From positions 8,060,001 to 8,124,000 of the forward strand of contig NGZR01000002.1 in NCBI GenBank assembly GCA_002197995.1: a DNA stretch of 64,000 bases. The letters are read 5' to 3'. The DNA comes from Gaeumannomyces sp. JS-464. Lineage: Eukaryota; Ascomycota; Sordariomycetes; Magnaporthales; Magnaporthaceae. Both the position numbers and the translations under genes were made by a program. Under the pieces are notes generated by a model. The model worked only from the letters and a program-made list of their open reading frames with translations. It had not been told where the DNA came from and did no database searches. Of this stretch, positions 63,253 to 64,000 are shown in pieces. How positions within the stretch are numbered: the first letter of the stretch is position 1; each line of letters begins with the position of its first letter.

Positions 63253-63717
63253 TCCGACCTAGTATCTCTCTTGGTGAGCCGTCGGCTTTACTCGAGAGCT
63301 TCTCGTTAGGCAGTCTCACAGTCCAAGACCGGAAGCTAGAACCGGCTCGCTCGTTTATCGTACTCTTTGTGTGTGTGGCTGTTATGTGAAAGGAACAGAA
63401 AAAAAGCAAATGTGGAAAACCAGAAATTTCTGTAAAAGGCGGGGGTCCTGAGAAAAGACCATGGATGCGTAAAGGAGGGTAGGAAAGGGGCTTGGTTCCT
63501 GCAGTCAGTCACCTGATTCCTCCTCTGACACTCATTGGACGCCTTACCAGACAGGCGTCCTCCTGTCAAGCCATACCTCATAGCTGAGACATGGAAGCCC
63601 ACGGCCCGCCGCATATCGCCGATTGGTGGTGGTGGAAAACATGGTCGCAAGCTCGACTCTCCCCCGTGTCGGCAAAGCACTCTCTAACCAAGTGTTCTTG
63701 CTAAAAGACGACCGCCA
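63253..63717. other. Spacer between the candidate gasdermin-like gene and the S8 protease
   Basis: This 465 bp spacer is short enough to hold only the promoter and leader of the 62383-63252 gene and the 3' end of the protease gene. I see no other gene. Confidence 0.5.
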
Positions 63718-64000
63718 CTACAAGTACGCCCCGATGGAATTCTCGATCCACGCTTTAGTATATCTGACCTGGAACCAGGCCCAGTGCATAACCCAGATGT
63801 AGTCCGACGACGGCCCTCCGCCAGGGCCTTCGTTCATCCTGCCGAGGAGGTTCCTCATGTAGTCGGCCCTGTGCATGTTCCGCCACTGCTCGTCGGTCAA
63901 GAAGCCCCTCGCGTAGCCCATGACGACGGCCGCAATTCCCGCCGCCACGGCCGCGGCGCACGAGGTCCCGGTCATCGCCACGCTGCCGCTCTCGTCTGCG
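63718..64000 (-). CDS. Subtilisin-family (S8) serine protease, C-terminal part only
   Basis: A minus-strand gene cut by the right edge of the window; 93 C-terminal residues are visible, stop at 63718-63720. The visible part begins with A-M-T-G-T-S-C-A-A-A-V-A-A-G-I-A-A. This is the S8 catalytic-serine motif G-T-S-x-A at the start of the helix that follows the nucleophile, with Cys and Ala in place of the usual residues before Pro. The remaining 75 residues end in a Trp-rich segment with no signal or membrane anchor. Catalytic Asp and His would lie beyond the window. Its position immediately upstream of the candidate gasdermin-like gene on the same strand suggests, by analogy to HET-Q2, an intracellular activating protease, possibly with extra N-terminal domains. 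Confidence 0.8.
   Translation of the reverse strand, partial: ADESGSVAMTGTSCAAAVAAGIAAVVMGYARGFLTDEQWRNMHRADYMRNLLGRMNEGPGGGPSSDYIWVMHWAWFQVRYTKAWIENSIGAYL

Overview
The window looks like nuclear DNA of a filamentous ascomycete (Pezizomycotina, most likely Sordariomycetes). The reasons are short GT-AG introns (62-160 nt) with CTAAC/CTGAC-like branch points, pyrimidine-rich leaders before start codons, GC-rich third codon positions, and a gene set typical of that group: homeobox regulator, BOR1-type anion exchanger, APC6/Cdc16, acetoacetyl-CoA synthetase. I cannot fix the genus from sequence alone.

Layout. 1-4 kb: one unrecognised plus-strand gene (1435-3932) that carries two different internal repeats and apparent frame breaks. 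4-23.3 kb: about 19 kb with no gene I can support, rich in homopolymers, microsatellites and polypyrimidine tracts. 23.3-26.0 kb: a large homeobox transcription factor of three exons. 26-37.3 kb: another 11 kb without a convincing gene. 37.3-41.1 kb: two minus-strand membrane-protein genes, a BOR1-like borate/bicarbonate-family transporter (three exons) and a DUF6594-like protein (four exons). 41.1-55.0 kb: a 14 kb stretch with no long gene, but with three dispersed tiny ORFs (40, 27 and 57 codons). They share an N-terminal signature R-[VI]-I-I-R-P-K-P followed by a proline-rich tail, and each has a TATA-like box and a CT-rich leader. This looks like an undescribed microprotein family. 55.0-61.2 kb: a compact housekeeping block with APC6/Cdc16 (+), a small glycine/alanine-rich probable membrane protein (+), and acetoacetyl-CoA synthetase (-). 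62.4-64.0 kb: a 289-residue protein that may be a fungal gasdermin-like protein, followed on the same strand by the C-terminal end of a subtilisin-family (S8) protease cut by the window edge. That arrangement resembles the HET-Q1/HET-Q2 regulated-cell-death gene pair.

Two well-recognised genes (APC6 and acetoacetyl-CoA synthetase), and probably the first gene, contain single-base frame breaks at C-rich or GCG-repeat tracts. Four other spliced or single-exon genes (homeobox, BOR1, DUF6594-like, 57988-58634) are perfectly in frame. Consensus indels are the simplest explanation, because APC6 is essential.

The most interesting items for follow-up are the RxIIRPKP microprotein cluster, the gasdermin-like/S8 protease pair, the 28-29-residue tandem repeat protein at the left end, and the recurrent TAGGTACC-type palindromes in intergenic DNA.
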